Both the position numbers and the translations under genes were made by a program. DNA of 64,000 bases, from the NCBI GenBank assembly GCA_947495125.1, contig CANLXL010000001.1:806001-870000 (forward strand), written 5' to 3'. The notes below the pieces were generated by a model. That model was given only the letters and a program-made list of their open reading frames with translations. It ran no database searches and had not been told where the DNA came from. How positions within the stretch are numbered: position 1 is the stretch's first letter; each line of letters opens with the position of its first letter. The stretch is from an uncultured Flaviramulus sp. Lineage in GTDB: Bacteria; Bacteroidota; Bacteroidia; Flavobacteriales; Flavobacteriaceae. Shown here in pieces: positions 25,551 through 35,350 of this stretch.

Positions 25551-27758
25551 ATGATACACCTTTATGTTATAGACTTTTTCAAATTAAAAAACACACATGG
25601 CTTAGATACTTATGTATCCCAAATGTTTGATCCCTTAGAAAAAAGAACTAAAGAAATAAAAATCAATTACATATGGATAAACAGCCCTATTTATAAAGGT
25701 TTTAAAAAAGAGTTTATACAAGGTACTTCTCATTTTTTTGTTCCTGGAAATATTGCAAGTAATAGCGGTAATCCTAAATTTGATTTTATTGTTGCTGAGT
25801 GGCTTGCTGGCCACGTAAAAGAACATAAGAATATCATATTTCATTTTAATTGGATAACCCACTGCCCTTTTGCTCACCTGTTAAAAAGGCATATACATTG
25901 TAAAACGATACTAACGAAGCATTGTATTCCTTGGAGAGATTTAATTACTGATAGCTTTCAAGTTTTTTTGAGGTTAAATAAGTTGTTTGTATCAAACGAA
26001 TCAAAACTAAGTATTACACCTCAGCCTTTATTAAATGAACAATTTTCTTTTTCTAGTATAGATCATGTTATTTGTAATACTCAAATAGCTAAGCATTCAT
26101 TAATTAAAATGCATGATTATTCTAAAGAAAAAGTATCTATTATTAACAACAGTATTGATTTTGATTTTCTAAATACTCAGAAATGCTCCAAATACGAACT
26201 AAGGTGTAAATATGGTTTTACTCATGATGAGCAAATAATTTTGTTTGCCGGGTCTATAAATGAAAGAAAAGGAGCTTATGATCTTTTAGAAGTTTTTGAT
26301 CAAATTGTAGAAAATAATCCAAAGATAAAAATACGATTGATTTTTGCTGGATTGGGAAATCATAATGTGTTACTGGAGAAAACTGTAAACTGGTCAAAAA
26401 TAACCATTACTGGAACATTGAATAAAGAACAATTGTATAATTTCTATGTCATGGCAGATATTGGGGTCGTTCCATCTTATGTAGAACAATTTAGCTATAC
26501 AGCTATTGAAATGATGAGTATAGGTCTCCCTATTATAGTGGCCAATGTTGATGGACTTAAAGAAGTAGTTCCTAATGGTTGTGGTCTTAAGGTTGAATTA
26601 AAGTTGAATGGTAATCAAGCGAAAATAAATAGAGAAGACTTAAATAAAAAACTTCTCCATTTTATTGAGAATAAAACAGAATCAAAAACTTATGCCCAAA
26701 GGGCAAAATTGCATGCTATGGAGCATTTTTCTTCAAAGAAAATGATTGAACAAACTATTGATGTTTATAAAAAATTACTTGTAAGGAAATCAATGGTAGG
26801 CAGTCAACCTTATATAAAAGACAAATTTTTAGTTAGTATAATATTATTTTGTAATAATACAGAAAGATTCCTTGACGATTGTATAAAAAGTATTATTGGA
26901 CAAAGTTGGAAATATTTCGAGTTAATTATAATAAACGATAATTCTTCTGATAACAGCGAATCTATTATCAAAAGTTATAATGATACTAGGGTTAAGCATA
27001 TAAAAAATGAAACTCCTAAAGGTGTTGCTTATAGTTTAAACATAGGTATCTCTGAGGCTAAAGGAAAATACGTTACCATGATTGATTCTAATTTCTTAAT
27101 ACATCAAAGTTGTATAGAAAAGCAAGTTGAATTTCTTGAAAATCAATCTGACATAGCTCTTGTAGGTACGTGGTCTTACATTATTGATAAATTTAAAAAG
27201 GTAATAGGGTTAGAACAGTATTTTATTAAAGATGAAGAAATAAAACTAATATTACCCTTTAAAAGCCCATTTTCAGATGCTTCTGTAATGATCAGAACAA
27301 ATATTTTAAAATCAATGGAGGGGTATAGCAATTCATATGCTTATTGCGAAAATTATAACCTTTGGAGAAAAATTGTACCTAATTTCAAAACAGCAAATAT
27401 ACCTGAATATCTTACTTACCATAGGATACATTCAACAAATAATATAAAGGAGCACATTCAAAAGCAAAACCATAATGCGCTCAAATTGCAATCAGACATA
27501 ATGGACAATATGGGAGTAAATCATTCAGTTGAAGAATTACTTATGCATGCGAAAACAAACGCGCTACATGCTAAACAATTTTTCGCTTCTAAAGAAAAGA
27601 TTAGTGAGTTAGAAAGATGGATTGATAAAGTGATGAAGCATTCACAGCAAAACTATAATCACCCTACATCTTTGATAAATAAAATGAAGGAATATCTTTT
27701 ATATGACCATTGCCAACTCAACCCAAGTGCTCTGAAAAAAGAAGTCATTTTGCATTAA
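25551..27758 (+). CDS. Two-domain glycosyltransferase (GT4-GT2 fusion)
   Basis: A 735-aa cytoplasmic protein with two transferase domains. Residues 1-220 and about 228-405 make a GT-B, GT4-like unit (FAGSINERKGAYDLLEVFDQ; EQFSYTAIEMMSIGLPIIVA with the GT4 Glu). Residues about 425-640 are a GT-A, GT2 domain (VSIILFCNNTERFLDDCI, IIINDNSSDNSESI, YVTMIDSNF). In GT2 enzymes the last motif normally gives the DxD metal site; here it reads D-S-N. The C-terminal 95 residues are helical. Glycosyltransferases occur beside double-glycine precursor genes in Bacteroidota. The gene sits between the effectors and the exporter, so it may glycosylate the Ser/Gly-rich effectors before export. That role is inference. 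Confidence 0.8.
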   Translation: MIHLYVIDFFKLKNTHGLDTYVSQMFDPLEKRTKEIKINYIWINSPIYKGFKKEFIQGTSHFFVPGNIASNSGNPKFDFIVAEWLAGHVKEHKNIIFHFNWITHCPFAHLLKRHIHCKTILTKHCIPWRDLITDSFQVFLRLNKLFVSNESKLSITPQPLLNEQFSFSSIDHVICNTQIAKHSLIKMHDYSKEKVSIINNSIDFDFLNTQKCSKYELRCKYGFTHDEQIILFAGSINERKGAYDLLEVFDQIVENNPKIKIRLIFAGLGNHNVLLEKTVNWSKITITGTLNKEQLYNFYVMADIGVVPSYVEQFSYTAIEMMSIGLPIIVANVDGLKEVVPNGCGLKVELKLNGNQAKINREDLNKKLLHFIENKTESKTYAQRAKLHAMEHFSSKKMIEQTIDVYKKLLVRKSMVGSQPYIKDKFLVSIILFCNNTERFLDDCIKSIIGQSWKYFELIIINDNSSDNSESIIKSYNDTRVKHIKNETPKGVAYSLNIGISEAKGKYVTMIDSNFLIHQSCIEKQVEFLENQSDIALVGTWSYIIDKFKKVIGLEQYFIKDEEIKLILPFKSPFSDASVMIRTNILKSMEGYSNSYAYCENYNLWRKIVPNFKTANIPEYLTYHRIHSTNNIKEHIQKQNHNALKLQSDIMDNMGVNHSVEELLMHAKTNALHAKQFFASKEKISELERWIDKVMKHSQQNYNHPTSLINKMKEYLLYDHCQLNPSALKKEVILH

Positions 27759-27801
27759 TTTTTTGTTTTCTCAATCCTTGTCTATATAAGTGCGTATTTT
27801 T

Positions 27802-29115
27802 ATGGAGTCTCTAATGTCCAACCAGCAATCCCCTCAACACTCAGAAAAAAGCGAAGAAGTTCAGGTCATTATTGATCGAATGCCTACTAGATATAGCAAG
27901 TATATTGCTTTGTTAGTAGGGACATTTATATTGATGCTACTTTTCCTCAGCTTTATCATAAAATATCCGGATACAGTAGATGGAAAAATATCCATCACCT
28001 CTTTACATGCTCCTGTTCGTATAGTGGCGAATAACTCAGGAAGAATCCATTTGTTAGAAAAAGATAAAAACAAATTGGAAAAAGGACAGATTATAGCATA
28101 TATAGAAAGTGGAGTCAATTTTTCGCATATTTTAAAATTAGACTCTTTATTAAAAGCTTATGATATAAACAAAGTAGACGAAATTCTAATACCCACGAAT
28201 CCAGTGTTAGGAGATATAGGCCCAAGCTTTAACTCATTTGCTCTAGCTCATACGCAATATAAACGTTTTTTAAATTCAGATTTATATACATCAATAAAAA
28301 ACAGTTTAAACAAACAGGTAAAATCTGATACAGATATTATAACCAATTTAAATAAAGAGATTTTACTAAAACAACAAGTACTAATCCTAGCCCAAGAGCA
28401 ATTACAAAAAGACAGTATTTTATTATCTATACAAGCTATTACCGAGCAAGAATATCAAAAATCACATAGCTCTAATTTAATGTTAAATGAAGCATTAATT
28501 AATTTTCATAGTACTAAGCTAATCAGGCTATCAGAAATAAATAAAAAAGAAGCGGAAATAGATAAACTTAATTTAGAAGAATTTGAAAATAAAGAAAAAC
28601 TATATTCAGAATTAATTCTTCAAAAAAATGCTTTAGTTAATGCTCTCTCCATATGGAAAGAAAAATATGCCATATATGCCCCAATAACAGGAGAGCTGCA
28701 ATATCTAGGTTTTTGGAGGGAGAACAGCTATGTGCAATCAGGAGAAGAGTTGTTTACAATTATACCAGAACAAAACAAAACTATAGGAGAAGTATTAATC
28801 CCATCATTTGGATCTGGAAAAGTAAAAATAGGACAATTGGTAAATGTAAAAATAGACAATTATCCCTATGATGAATATGGGCTTATAAAAGGTACTGTCC
28901 AGTCCATTTCCAGAATGACCAATAAAATAAATACCAAAGACGGCCCAATAGACTCTTATTTGGTCACGATATCATTTCCTGAAGGAATGAAAACAAATTT
29001 TGGAATAGAACTTCATTTAGATTTTGAGTCAAAAGGTACTGTAGAAATAATTACGGAGCCGAAACGATTATTAGAAAGATTATTTGACAATTTAAAATCT
29101 AAAACAGAAAAATAA
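27802..29115 (+). CDS. HlyD-family periplasmic adaptor
   Basis: A 437-aa adaptor starting at the ATG at 27802 (MESLMSNQQ); a GTG at 27790 and an ATG at 27814 are alternatives. A single membrane helix lies at about 34-54 (YIALLVGTFILMLLFLSFII). A half-lipoyl segment follows (GRIHLLEKDKNKLEKGQIIA), then a long coiled coil (about 120-290), the second half-lipoyl segment (IYAPITGELQYLGFW) and a beta-barrel domain (GQLVNVKIDNYPYDEYGLIK). It bridges the C39-ABC exporter and TolC. It starts 43 bp after the glycosyltransferase gene and ends 10 bp before the exporter gene. Confidence 0.88.
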   Translation: MESLMSNQQSPQHSEKSEEVQVIIDRMPTRYSKYIALLVGTFILMLLFLSFIIKYPDTVDGKISITSLHAPVRIVANNSGRIHLLEKDKNKLEKGQIIAYIESGVNFSHILKLDSLLKAYDINKVDEILIPTNPVLGDIGPSFNSFALAHTQYKRFLNSDLYTSIKNSLNKQVKSDTDIITNLNKEILLKQQVLILAQEQLQKDSILLSIQAITEQEYQKSHSSNLMLNEALINFHSTKLIRLSEINKKEAEIDKLNLEEFENKEKLYSELILQKNALVNALSIWKEKYAIYAPITGELQYLGFWRENSYVQSGEELFTIIPEQNKTIGEVLIPSFGSGKVKIGQLVNVKIDNYPYDEYGLIKGTVQSISRMTNKINTKDGPIDSYLVTISFPEGMKTNFGIELHLDFESKGTVEIITEPKRLLERLFDNLKSKTEK

Positions 29116-29125
29116 CTGACACCCA

Positions 29126-31303
29126 ATGATCATAAAACGATTTCCTGTTGAATACCAAATGGATTCCAATGACTGTGGTCCGGCATCCTTAAAAATAATA
29201 GCAAAATATTTTGGTAAATTTTATTCATTGCAATCCCTTAGGGATAAATGTGGTATAACCAATCAAGGGGTCTCTTTGCTTGATATTAGCACAGGCGCAG
29301 AAAATATTGGATTAAGAACTTTATCTATAAAGTGTGCTATTACAGATATTGTAAACAAAGTACCTTTTCCCGCTATTATTTATTGGAAAGAGAGCCATTT
29401 TATTGTAGTATATCATGCGAATAAAAAACATGTATGGGTATCAGACCCGGCCAAAGGCCTTATAAAATATAACATTAAAGAATTCCAGAAAGGTTGGTAT
29501 CAAAAGGGTGAAAACTATGGTGTATTATTAGCTATTGAGCCTACTGTTAATTTTCATGAATCGAAACAGGAAAGAGATATTAAATCCAAGACATTTTCCC
29601 ATATATTAAAGTATTTCTTCCCCTATAAGAAAAACTTTTTTTTAATATTTGGAGTAATGCTTATAGTAACCCTACTTCAGGGAATTTTGCCTTTTATTTC
29701 TAAAGCTGTGATTGATGTAGGTATAAAATCCTCAGATGTTGATTTCATTAATATGGTGTTGATAGGTAATATTTGTATTTTAATAAGTATTACCATTTTT
29801 AACGTGATTCGAGATTGGGTACTCATGCATATTACGTCTCGCGTTAATATTGCGCTTATTTCAGATTACCTTATTAAGCTGATGAAGCTCCCGGTAACTT
29901 TTTTTGAAAACAAACTACTGGGAGATATTTTACAGCGTGCCCAGGATCATGAGCGTATTCGTAGTTTTATAATGAATAATTCTCTATCACTAATCTTTTC
30001 ATTATTAACTTTTATAATTTTTGGCATTATCTTACTAATCTATAATGCTGTTATTTTTTACATTTTTTTAGCAGGATCTGTGTTATATATATTATGGGTA
30101 TTATTATTCTTAAATATCCGAAAAAAATTAGATTGGGAATATTTTGAATTACATGCAAAAGATCAAAGTTATTGGGTAGAAACTCTAAGTGCTATTCAAG
30201 ATATTAAAATATATAATTACGAAAAAGCTAGACGTTGGAAATGGGAAGAAATACAAGCAAAGCTTTATAGAGTGAATAAAAGGGTTTTAACGGTTACTAA
30301 TTCACAAAATTTAGGAGCACAATTTATAGACAATATTAAGAATATGGGTATTGTGTTTTTTTGTGCAACCGCAGTAATAAGGGGTGAAATTACTTTTGGG
30401 GTAATGATTTCTGCTCAGTTCATTTTAGGTATGCTTAATGGCCCTTTAATCCAGTTTATAAATTTTGTAGTTTCTGCTCAATATGCTAAAATTAGTTTTT
30501 TAAGAATTAACGAAGTTAACCAGTTAGAAGATGAAAGTGAATTGTTGTCGTTGGGAAACTCAAATATTATTCCAAAAAAGTTAGACATTGTATTAAGAAA
30601 TATCAATTACCAATATTCTATGAATTCAGAATTGGTATTGAAGAATATATTTTTAAAGATTCCCGAAAATAAAATTACTGCCATAGTTGGAGGTAGTGGC
30701 AGTGGAAAATCTACCCTCCTAAAATTATTAGTACGCCTTTATAAACCAACCTATGGTGATATAGAAATAGGAGGTATGAATATGAACTCTCTTAATTTAA
30801 GAAAATGGCGGGATATGTGTGGAGTTGTTATGCAAGATGGTAAAATATTTAGTGATACCGTATTAAATAATATTGTACTGGATGATGAACATATAGATTA
30901 TGAAAAATTACATAATGTGTGTAAAATAGCACAGATAGAGGGAGAAATAAATGCTATGCGAAAAGGATATGATACACTCATTGGAGAAGAAGGGAGAGGC
31001 TTAAGTGGCGGACAAAAGCAACGAATACTTATAGCCAGGGCATTATATAGAAACCCTAAGTTTTTGTTTCTTGATGAAGCTACAAATTCATTAGATGGTA
31101 TTAACGAGAAAAAAATCGTTGATGCATTAAATGCTTCATTTAAAGGTAAAACAGTAGTGGTGATAGCGCATAGGCTAAGTACCGTAAAAAACGCTGATCA
31201 AATTGTGGTAATGGATAAAGGCGCTATCGTTGAAATAGGAAACCATGAGTTTTTAATGGAGCAGAAAAAGTATTATTATTCGCTTGTTTCAACCCAAACT
31301 TAA
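29126..31303 (+). CDS. C39-peptidase-containing ABC exporter (PCAT)
   Basis: A 725-aa bacteriocin-type exporter. The N-terminal C39 peptidase has Cys17 in SNDCGPASLKIIAKYFG, His91 in ESHFIVVYH and Asp107 in VSDPAKG, the full catalytic triad. A six-helix membrane domain spans about 165-460. The ATPase domain has Walker A GGSGSGKST at about 521, signature LSGGQKQR at about 625, Walker B FLFLDEAT and the H-loop in VVIAHRLSTV. Such proteins cut double-glycine leaders during export, matching the two leader-bearing proteins upstream. It is the last gene of the cassette, 10 bp after the HlyD gene. Confidence 0.93.
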   Translation: MIIKRFPVEYQMDSNDCGPASLKIIAKYFGKFYSLQSLRDKCGITNQGVSLLDISTGAENIGLRTLSIKCAITDIVNKVPFPAIIYWKESHFIVVYHANKKHVWVSDPAKGLIKYNIKEFQKGWYQKGENYGVLLAIEPTVNFHESKQERDIKSKTFSHILKYFFPYKKNFFLIFGVMLIVTLLQGILPFISKAVIDVGIKSSDVDFINMVLIGNICILISITIFNVIRDWVLMHITSRVNIALISDYLIKLMKLPVTFFENKLLGDILQRAQDHERIRSFIMNNSLSLIFSLLTFIIFGIILLIYNAVIFYIFLAGSVLYILWVLLFLNIRKKLDWEYFELHAKDQSYWVETLSAIQDIKIYNYEKARRWKWEEIQAKLYRVNKRVLTVTNSQNLGAQFIDNIKNMGIVFFCATAVIRGEITFGVMISAQFILGMLNGPLIQFINFVVSAQYAKISFLRINEVNQLEDESELLSLGNSNIIPKKLDIVLRNINYQYSMNSELVLKNIFLKIPENKITAIVGGSGSGKSTLLKLLVRLYKPTYGDIEIGGMNMNSLNLRKWRDMCGVVMQDGKIFSDTVLNNIVLDDEHIDYEKLHNVCKIAQIEGEINAMRKGYDTLIGEEGRGLSGGQKQRILIARALYRNPKFLFLDEATNSLDGINEKKIVDALNASFKGKTVVVIAHRLSTVKNADQIVVMDKGAIVEIGNHEFLMEQKKYYYSLVSTQT

Positions 31304-31656
31304 TAGAAAATATAATATAACTGTAACCACACGAGCTCTATGGATAAGCAAAGTCATTTCCAAAACAAAAAGTCTTCAATCTTTTGTTTCGCATCGTTTC
31401 CGTTTTTTGCTACGCCAATAACGTTAAAAGTTTCGTGGTGGCAGGTAGACTACCATTCCCTTTATCTTTTTAATAATCAAAAAGTTACATTTTATTAGAT
31501 TCACTTGGTAACCGAATTAGTAACTTATTTGATAAGAACTTTTGTTGCTATTTGCTTTTTTAAAGCGATGTAAATATACAATATAAACTAAAAAACATAA
31601 ATAAAATTCCGGTCTATTAACCTAAAAAAGAATACTTTGTAAAAACAGAGGAGAGG
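31304..31656. other. Non-coding stretch after the exporter
   Basis: No gene, RNA or clear terminator was recognised. Short T-rich runs follow the exporter gene, but I see no convincing stem. Confidence 0.3.
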
Positions 31657-31893
31657 TTATACATTGCTTGTGCTTTTTACTATTCTTATTAATTCAGTCA
31701 ATTCGTTTTTTGATAAAGATTGTTTCCATAATTCATTCACCAACCACAGCCCACTATCTTTTATTTTTTGTTTTGGTGAGGATAACCCTAACCATTTTTC
31801 ACTCTGCTTACAATTCTTACAATTTGAAACAGTTGAAATAATGCGTGATTCGATTTGTAATCTTTGTTCTTTCTCCAGAACCTCAAAAACCAC
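31657..31893 (-). pseudogene. Truncated gene fragment, unknown family
   Basis: A 78-aa minus-strand ORF with well-conserved-looking protein character (CKNCKQSEKWLGLSSPKQKI, SGLWLVNELWKQSLSKNELT) and a natural stop. Its N-terminal side ends abruptly where the DNA becomes homologous to the discoidin gene (about 31902), so it looks like the C-terminal end of a gene cut at a recombination junction. The CxxC pair may bind metal. I cannot name the family. Confidence 0.45.
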
Positions 31894-31901
31894 AAATGAA
31901 A

Positions 31902-32051
31902 AATTTTACCGGATGGACAGGCACTGATACAAGAACTGCCTATATAGGAGCAACTGAAAAATATCAAATTACAAGAATACGGGTATTGAAAAACTCTCAT
32001 GCCGGAGGTAATTTAAACCTATTGGAATTATCGGTTATCGGAGAAGAATAG
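31902..32051 (+). pseudogene. 3' fragment of a second discoidin-domain gene
   Basis: This encodes NFTGWTGTDTRTAYIGATEK and continues to a natural stop (LNLLELSVIGEE). It matches the last ~50 residues of the protein encoded at 17375-18868 with few changes, mostly silent or conservative at DNA level. The matching DNA continues through the terminator. No start or upstream part exists here. It is the remnant of a tandem paralogue or a duplication left at the far side of the export cassette. Confidence 0.85.
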
Positions 32052-32078
32052 ATTGCTTTTTATTTTGAGTTAATTATT

Positions 32079-32117
32079 AAGGCTTCAAAGAGTTTTACTC
32101 TTTTGAAGCCTTTTATT
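32079..32117 (+). terminator. Intrinsic terminator, duplicate of the PUL 1 terminator
   Basis: AAGGCTTCAAAGAG (32079-32092) pairs with CTCTTTTGAAGCCTT (32099-32113) and is followed by TTATTTG. It is homologous in sequence and position to the terminator at 18900-18940. Confidence 0.75.
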
Positions 32118-33046
32118 TGCACGGAGAATAAAGAATTAATATAATACTTATCCAACAACTTATTTAAATTAGCTTTATTTGACCAATTTCTTTTGGATTA
32201 CACCTGATTTATTTCAATTTTTCAATCAGTAATGACTAGTTTTTAATCTAGTTACATTTTTGTAAAATCTGTATTTTTAATTCTTCAGTATAAGTCGTCA
32301 CTGTTACTTTCTTTTTGTTGCTTGAGGTTCGGTTCAATATTCAGATTTGTTAAGGCATATGGCATATAAAAAGTGTGAGGCAGGAGCCTGATATGCTGTC
32401 ATACAAAACTGAATGTTGCTATTTTGTTGTCAAAAAAAGTATAGCGATGATGGTTTAGGATATGAATCTAAACCAATTGTGAAGTATAAAAGCATAGGAA
32501 GCGGAACACAATGACAAATGTAATCCTTCTATGACGGGAACGCTATCTCAAAGTTTTATATTGGAAACCATGTTGTATTGCTGCTCCCTATGGCTATCGG
32601 AATCTGACAGGAGTTAATGAAAAGGAACTCCAAAATTTTGAAATTGTGTGAAAGACTTCTCTACGACCCCTCATTCCCCAAAATGTAGATCAACGGCATT
32701 TAAGAAAATATGCTGAATCGTTTGGCCATTTCAAAAGATAACATGGTATGTATAAAAACCGAAAAAGAAGTTAAAAAGAACTATTTAAAAACAAAATTTG
32801 TTTGCCTTCGTTATCACAAGTACAAATTATATCAATATTATTAATGAAAATATGAAGTATGTACAGGTTTATAGTTGAGATATACTGGATGGAAAACTTA
32901 TTTTGTCATTAATAAAGGCTTTTGTTTTTAGTTTAACCGTCTTAAATTTCATTCAAAGTAAATATGGTAAAATATTACCGAGTTTTACAATTTGACATGT
33001 AATCAATATTCATATTATTATTGAAAAGCATCCATCGAATAATCAT
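32118..33046. other. ~930-bp non-coding region holding the second dispersed repeat
   Basis: No intact gene. The middle (32297-32650) is the second copy of the ~350-bp repeat. The flanks are AT-rich without recognised remnants. Confidence 0.5.
32297..32650. repeat. Dispersed ~350-bp repeat, copy 2
   Basis: Homologous to 6980-7324, with shared blocks CAATATTCAGATTTGTTAAG and CAAAGTTTTATATTGG and small insertions (for example a doubled GGCATAT at about 32353). The start of the 51-aa basic ORF present in copy 1 is destroyed here (ATG replaced by CCG). This points to a decayed second mobile element at the right flank of the export cassette. Confidence 0.75.
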
Positions 33047-33405
33047 TTAATTGGCTTTTGTCAGAGATTTTATCAATGTCACTTCTTCTTCTGAAAAAGG
33101 TGTGCCATCTTTTCTTAAAATATCATGAAACCAATGCGCTTTAAATAGGCTTCAGAGTTTTGTTGCCATACTAAATTGTGAAGAAAAACTCCATGCATAT
33201 TAAAATCTAAATCGGCAGACCACTTTAATTCACGATCTAAAGTTTCTAAATCGAATGTTTCTGTTTGCCACATCTCCAATTGATTTATTGCTGAACTCGA
33301 GCTAAAATTAGTTCCAACAATCCAATTATTTTGAGTATACCATTTGTTAACTTTTTCTTCTGACCATCGTTGGCTATATGCTTGTTTAAAAACCATTATC
33401 AACAT
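33047..33405 (-). pseudogene. Glycoside hydrolase (cellulase-like) pseudogene with internal deletion
   Basis: The N-terminal ~90 residues (QRWSEEKVNKWYTQNNWIVG, SSSAINQLEMWQTETFDLET) look like the start of GH5/GH39-like TIM-barrel glycosidases of Bacteroidota. In the next frame the DNA encodes FHDILRKDGTPFSEEEVTLI ending at 33047, a typical C-terminus of the same type of enzyme. The ~250 residues between, including the catalytic centre, are missing, and the signal peptide lacks its ATG (LVFLMLIMVFKQAYSQ after a stop). It is a dead gene. Confidence 0.7.
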
Positions 33406-33484
33406 CAGAAATACTAATTACTTATATTTTTCAATCATCTTATTTAATTTAAAAGTTAATAAATTTATTCAGTGTGTTAAAAAC

Positions 33485-35347
33485 TTAGTTCAATTTTATT
33501 TCTACTAAATCATTAAGTGTCTTACTTTTAATTTTTAGCATATCATCTACCCAAATGCAAAGTGCACCTTGATTTCCTTTTTTATCAACATCCCAATCTT
33601 TCTTCCAAATAATGTCAATATCATGATCGTGATAACGAATATTTCCAAGATAGAAGTAATCCCATTTATTTTCTGGTAACAAGGGTTGTAGCGAGAAACT
33701 ATTTTCATGAGACGATTTAAATCCTAATAAATCTTCAATAATAATATCCGGAAAAGTAGAATGAAAATAATCTTTTACGCCTCCAAACTGTTTTCCATTG
33801 CTAGGAATATACCATTCACCAATGTTGCGTTTCTCACCGTGCATGTTTACTAGTTTTTGGATATAATCATAAAGTAATCCTTTATCCGATATAGTAATTT
33901 CATCTTTATAATTCCTTAAATAATTTGCATAAGCTTTGTAGACTATAGAGTTTTGAAATGGCCACCCTCTACCGTTCCATGCATAAGCTTGTTCGTCGTA
34001 ATAAGGACTTTGCTGTTCTGCAGTGGTCATTCCGCTATCATTATAAAAACCTTTAGTAGATGCAAACATATCCCAAGCAGCGTCATATTTCTTTGAAGTT
34101 TTAGGAATCATATTAAAATACCAAGGCGTATAACCTACCGATTCTCGTACACGTGATTCCCAATCTTTAACACCGTGATTATTATCCGCCGCTGTGTACG
34201 AATTGAAAAACTGATCTTCTTCGTTCCAAAGTGTTGATAATGTTTTCTTTTGTAATTCTTCTGCTCTTCTTTTATATTTTAGGCTTTTAACCTTATCATC
34301 GTTATTATCTGATTCCTCGAATTTCAAACTATAAAGATTACTTAGCGATTTTAAATTGCCATAATAATAGCTATTAATTGAAGGCCTCGCTAAATACATT
34401 AATGGATAAGCATTGGCAAAGGCATCTTGGTTTTTAACCAAATCTGATGATCTAAGACGGTCTATACTCTCCCAGCCTAAATAATAATCACGCCATTTTT
34501 CTTCTGTGTAGATCTTATAAGGACCATCACTAGCTATAAGTGGCATAGTGGCAGAAATTGTAAATTCCATACCATCATATAAATCTAGCACTTTGTATAA
34601 ACCATCTGTTTTACTTCCTGATTTATTAACTACGAATTTATCATCCCATACTTTTTGGTGCTGCTCCATATAAGGTAATATATCGTTACGCCATTCGGTA
34701 TTGGGATGAATTTTTAAAAAAGATTCTGTTGCATCCACCAACCAACTTGAAAAGTGATGACTTTCTGGTCTGCTAATATGACTATGAAAGGCTCTATTCT
34801 CTCGTTGATTATGCTTAGAAGCAAATCCTTTCATATAAAACTCTGCATAAGAACGTAAGTACTTAGGGTCTCTCAACCATCGTAAATCATAAAATTGATG
34901 TGCTGATGGACAAGGAATGGCACCACTTAAACTGCCATGAGCAGGCCAACCATAAAACTCTGTAATAACCCAATAATCTTTATTCTCTTCTGGATCTTTC
35001 CATGAGCGAAAATGTTTGGACATCATCCACCATCGGTAATTAAATACTTCTGTAAAGTCCTCGTTGGAGGATATAAAATATGGGATATTTTCTTGCAAAA
35101 ACACCTCGTTATTGTCCTTATTATAAACCCCGTCAGATTCTGGACGTCCTTTATAGTCATTAAACTCTCGAACATCTTCTGAAAGTATTTTTCGAGCTTT
35201 ATTTTTTAGAAGTACTAATTCTTGATTAAATTTAGCATCTTCTTTATCCCGATCCCCTTTCTTATCATACTTTTTTTGTCCACAAGATAAAACGTTCAAC
35301 AAAAGACATAAACCAAATAGCCGTATAATGAAATTCATTTCGTTCAT
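33485..35347 (-). CDS. MGH1-like (alpha/alpha)6 glycoside hydrolase lipoprotein
   Basis: A 620-aa lipoprotein with signal segment and lipobox LLLNVLSCGQKK. The body fits six-hairpin glycosidases of the mannosylglycerate-hydrolase/GH63-like group: WRWW-type aromatic stretches (VFNYRWWMMSKHF), ESVGYTPWYFNMIP, and the conserved CWNGP-like segment read here as YAWNGRGWPFQNS. A C-terminal beta-sandwich-like tail (about 540-620) is present. The substrate is unknown. It lies 3 bp after the aldose 1-epimerase gene in the same direction, so the two are co-transcribed. Its neighbours on both sides are broken, but the gene itself looks intact. Confidence 0.7.
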   Translation of the reverse strand: MNEMNFIIRLFGLCLLLNVLSCGQKKYDKKGDRDKEDAKFNQELVLLKNKARKILSEDVREFNDYKGRPESDGVYNKDNNEVFLQENIPYFISSNEDFTEVFNYRWWMMSKHFRSWKDPEENKDYWVITEFYGWPAHGSLSGAIPCPSAHQFYDLRWLRDPKYLRSYAEFYMKGFASKHNQRENRAFHSHISRPESHHFSSWLVDATESFLKIHPNTEWRNDILPYMEQHQKVWDDKFVVNKSGSKTDGLYKVLDLYDGMEFTISATMPLIASDGPYKIYTEEKWRDYYLGWESIDRLRSSDLVKNQDAFANAYPLMYLARPSINSYYYGNLKSLSNLYSLKFEESDNNDDKVKSLKYKRRAEELQKKTLSTLWNEEDQFFNSYTAADNNHGVKDWESRVRESVGYTPWYFNMIPKTSKKYDAAWDMFASTKGFYNDSGMTTAEQQSPYYDEQAYAWNGRGWPFQNSIVYKAYANYLRNYKDEITISDKGLLYDYIQKLVNMHGEKRNIGEWYIPSNGKQFGGVKDYFHSTFPDIIIEDLLGFKSSHENSFSLQPLLPENKWDYFYLGNIRYHDHDIDIIWKKDWDVDKKGNQGALCIWVDDMLKIKSKTLNDLVEIKLN

Positions 35348-35350
35348 ATT

